The position numbers and the translations under genes were made by a program. From contig JBDZUZ010000101.1 of NCBI GenBank assembly GCA_040255445.1, positions 1 through 13,706 of the forward strand: 13,706 nucleotides of DNA. Direction: 5' to 3'. This DNA is from JBDZUZ01 sp040255445 (GTDB lineage: Bacteria > Planctomycetota > Phycisphaerae > Phycisphaerales > UBA1924). Shown here piece by piece: positions 12,937 to 13,706 of this stretch. The notes under the pieces were generated by a model. It was given only the letters and a program-made list of their open reading frames with translations. It was not told the origin of the DNA and searched no databases. Each line of letters begins with the position of its first letter. Position 1 is the stretch's first letter.

Positions 12937-13031
12937 CGGACCGGAAGAGAATGTTCCCCTCAGAGACCTGCGCAACGACGCGGAGTTGGAGTGGCAGGAG
13001 ATCGGAAACCAGAGACAGAGGGAGATCTGGA

Positions 13032-13706
13032 ATGCTCAAAGTGCTAACAGCGGCAGCGGCCGCGGGTGTCTTGGCTGGCGGCGCATCGGCTGGAGTGGTG
13101 GAGATCGCCGGGATCGGCGGCGGCCTGACGCTGAACTCAAAGGATCTGAGTGGTTCGGTGTTTACGAGCGGCGCTCCCGCCTTCTCGACCGCAAACCTCA
13201 ACGCGATCCACAACGACATCAACCTCGACATCATGACCAACGGCTGCGTGACCTTCATCCTCGCGGACGTCGGCACTCCCGGCGGGGGGTCCTCGCTCGC
13301 CTTCCTTGCCCTGGTCGATGACGAGACCGGCGGAGCATTCTCCGCGGCGGACAGCAGCCTGTTCATGACGACGACCGGCAACGCCACCAACACCGCCTGG
13401 ATCAACGACAACGGCTCGGACATCCCCGGCCAGTTGGGCAGCACCTATCAGGGCAACTTCACATGGGATTCCGCCGTTGAGGGCGATGGGTTCGCCTGGT
13501 CCGGCCTGTCTGTGGGCGACGTCCTCAACTTCCGATTCGAAGAGCAGTTCGGCAACCTGCCGACCTCCGCGGGTCTCTCAGACCCCGCGTTCCAATTCCT
13601 GAGCTGGGACGGCAGCAACTGGGTCCGCGTCTTCGGCAGCGGTGCCGGCGCGGGCGGCAAGTACGACTTCACCGACAACGATCAGTTCGGTTTCTCGACC
13701 ACGGTC
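13032..13706 (+). CDS. Exported protein, paralogue 3 of 3 (3' end outside window)
   Basis: The frame is open from ATG 13032 to the last base, 225 codons, and is cut by the window edge just before where the C-terminal anchor should start. The signal peptide is MLKVLTAAAAAGVLAGGASA, then GVVEIAGIGGGL. The family blocks are present: SKDLSG, IHNDINLDIMTNGCVTFIL with C72 as the only mature cysteine, MTTTGN, WINDNGSDI, GDVLNFRFEEQFG, FQFLSWDGSNWVRV, GSGAGAGGKYDF and DQFGFSTTV. It is more distant from paralogues 1 and 2 than they are from each other, for example in DVGTPGGGSSLAFLALV against DVNVGGTTKLAFLALV. AGGGAG lies 7 bases before the ATG. The missing tail is expected to be another IPLP-type anchor, but that cannot be seen. 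Confidence 0.85.
   Translation, partial: MLKVLTAAAAAGVLAGGASAGVVEIAGIGGGLTLNSKDLSGSVFTSGAPAFSTANLNAIHNDINLDIMTNGCVTFILADVGTPGGGSSLAFLALVDDETGGAFSAADSSLFMTTTGNATNTAWINDNGSDIPGQLGSTYQGNFTWDSAVEGDGFAWSGLSVGDVLNFRFEEQFGNLPTSAGLSDPAFQFLSWDGSNWVRVFGSGAGAGGKYDFTDNDQFGFSTTV

Overview
The window is GC-rich DNA with short, mostly single-gene transcription units facing both ways. Extracellular proteins end in short PEP-CTERM-like anchors (IPLPMPALLG...RRR and VPAPAGA...RRRR). Together with a glycine-rich single-RRM protein and weak or absent Shine-Dalgarno sites on several genes, this suggests a planctomycete, most likely of the Phycisphaerae. That assignment is inference from style; there is no rRNA or marker phylogeny in the window.

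Layout. (1) 1-1037: a fructosamine-kinase-like gene cut by the left edge, then tRNA-His(GTG) on the minus strand. (2) 1038-3128: a long, hairpin-rich leader, ATP-dependent PEP carboxykinase pckA, then tRNA-Arg(CCT). (3) 3216-4231: two GNAT acetyltransferases tail to tail, their stop codons overlapping in one CTAG. (4) 4430-5640: a small exported protein with a PEP-CTERM-like tail, then an RRM/RGG RNA-binding protein that ends in a series of hairpins and a strong intrinsic terminator. (5) 5713-7323: a KDPG-aldolase-family enzyme (minus), a very acidic protein of unknown function (plus) and a VOC/glyoxalase-fold protein (minus). (6) 7418-10513: the fused 23S rRNA methyltransferase RlmKL (plus), abutting stop-to-stop a DUF695-RraB-like protein (minus). 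(7) 10514-13706: an AT-richer regulatory island, then three tandem paralogous genes for exported proteins of about 250 residues. Each has its own leader and Shine-Dalgarno site, and the first two have their own terminators. The third runs off the right edge.

How the genes work together. Most are housekeeping genes with no shared pathway: central carbon metabolism (pckA, eda-like), translation and RNA (two tRNAs, RlmKL, RRM protein, RraB-like protein), and sugar-adduct repair (fructosamine kinase). The region that does not look ordinary is the triplet at the right end. It is an expanded family of secreted, probably surface-anchored proteins with one conserved cysteine in each mature chain, and I cannot assign it to a named family. 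It is the best candidate here for something undescribed. No CRISPR array, insertion sequence, integrase or phage gene was seen.
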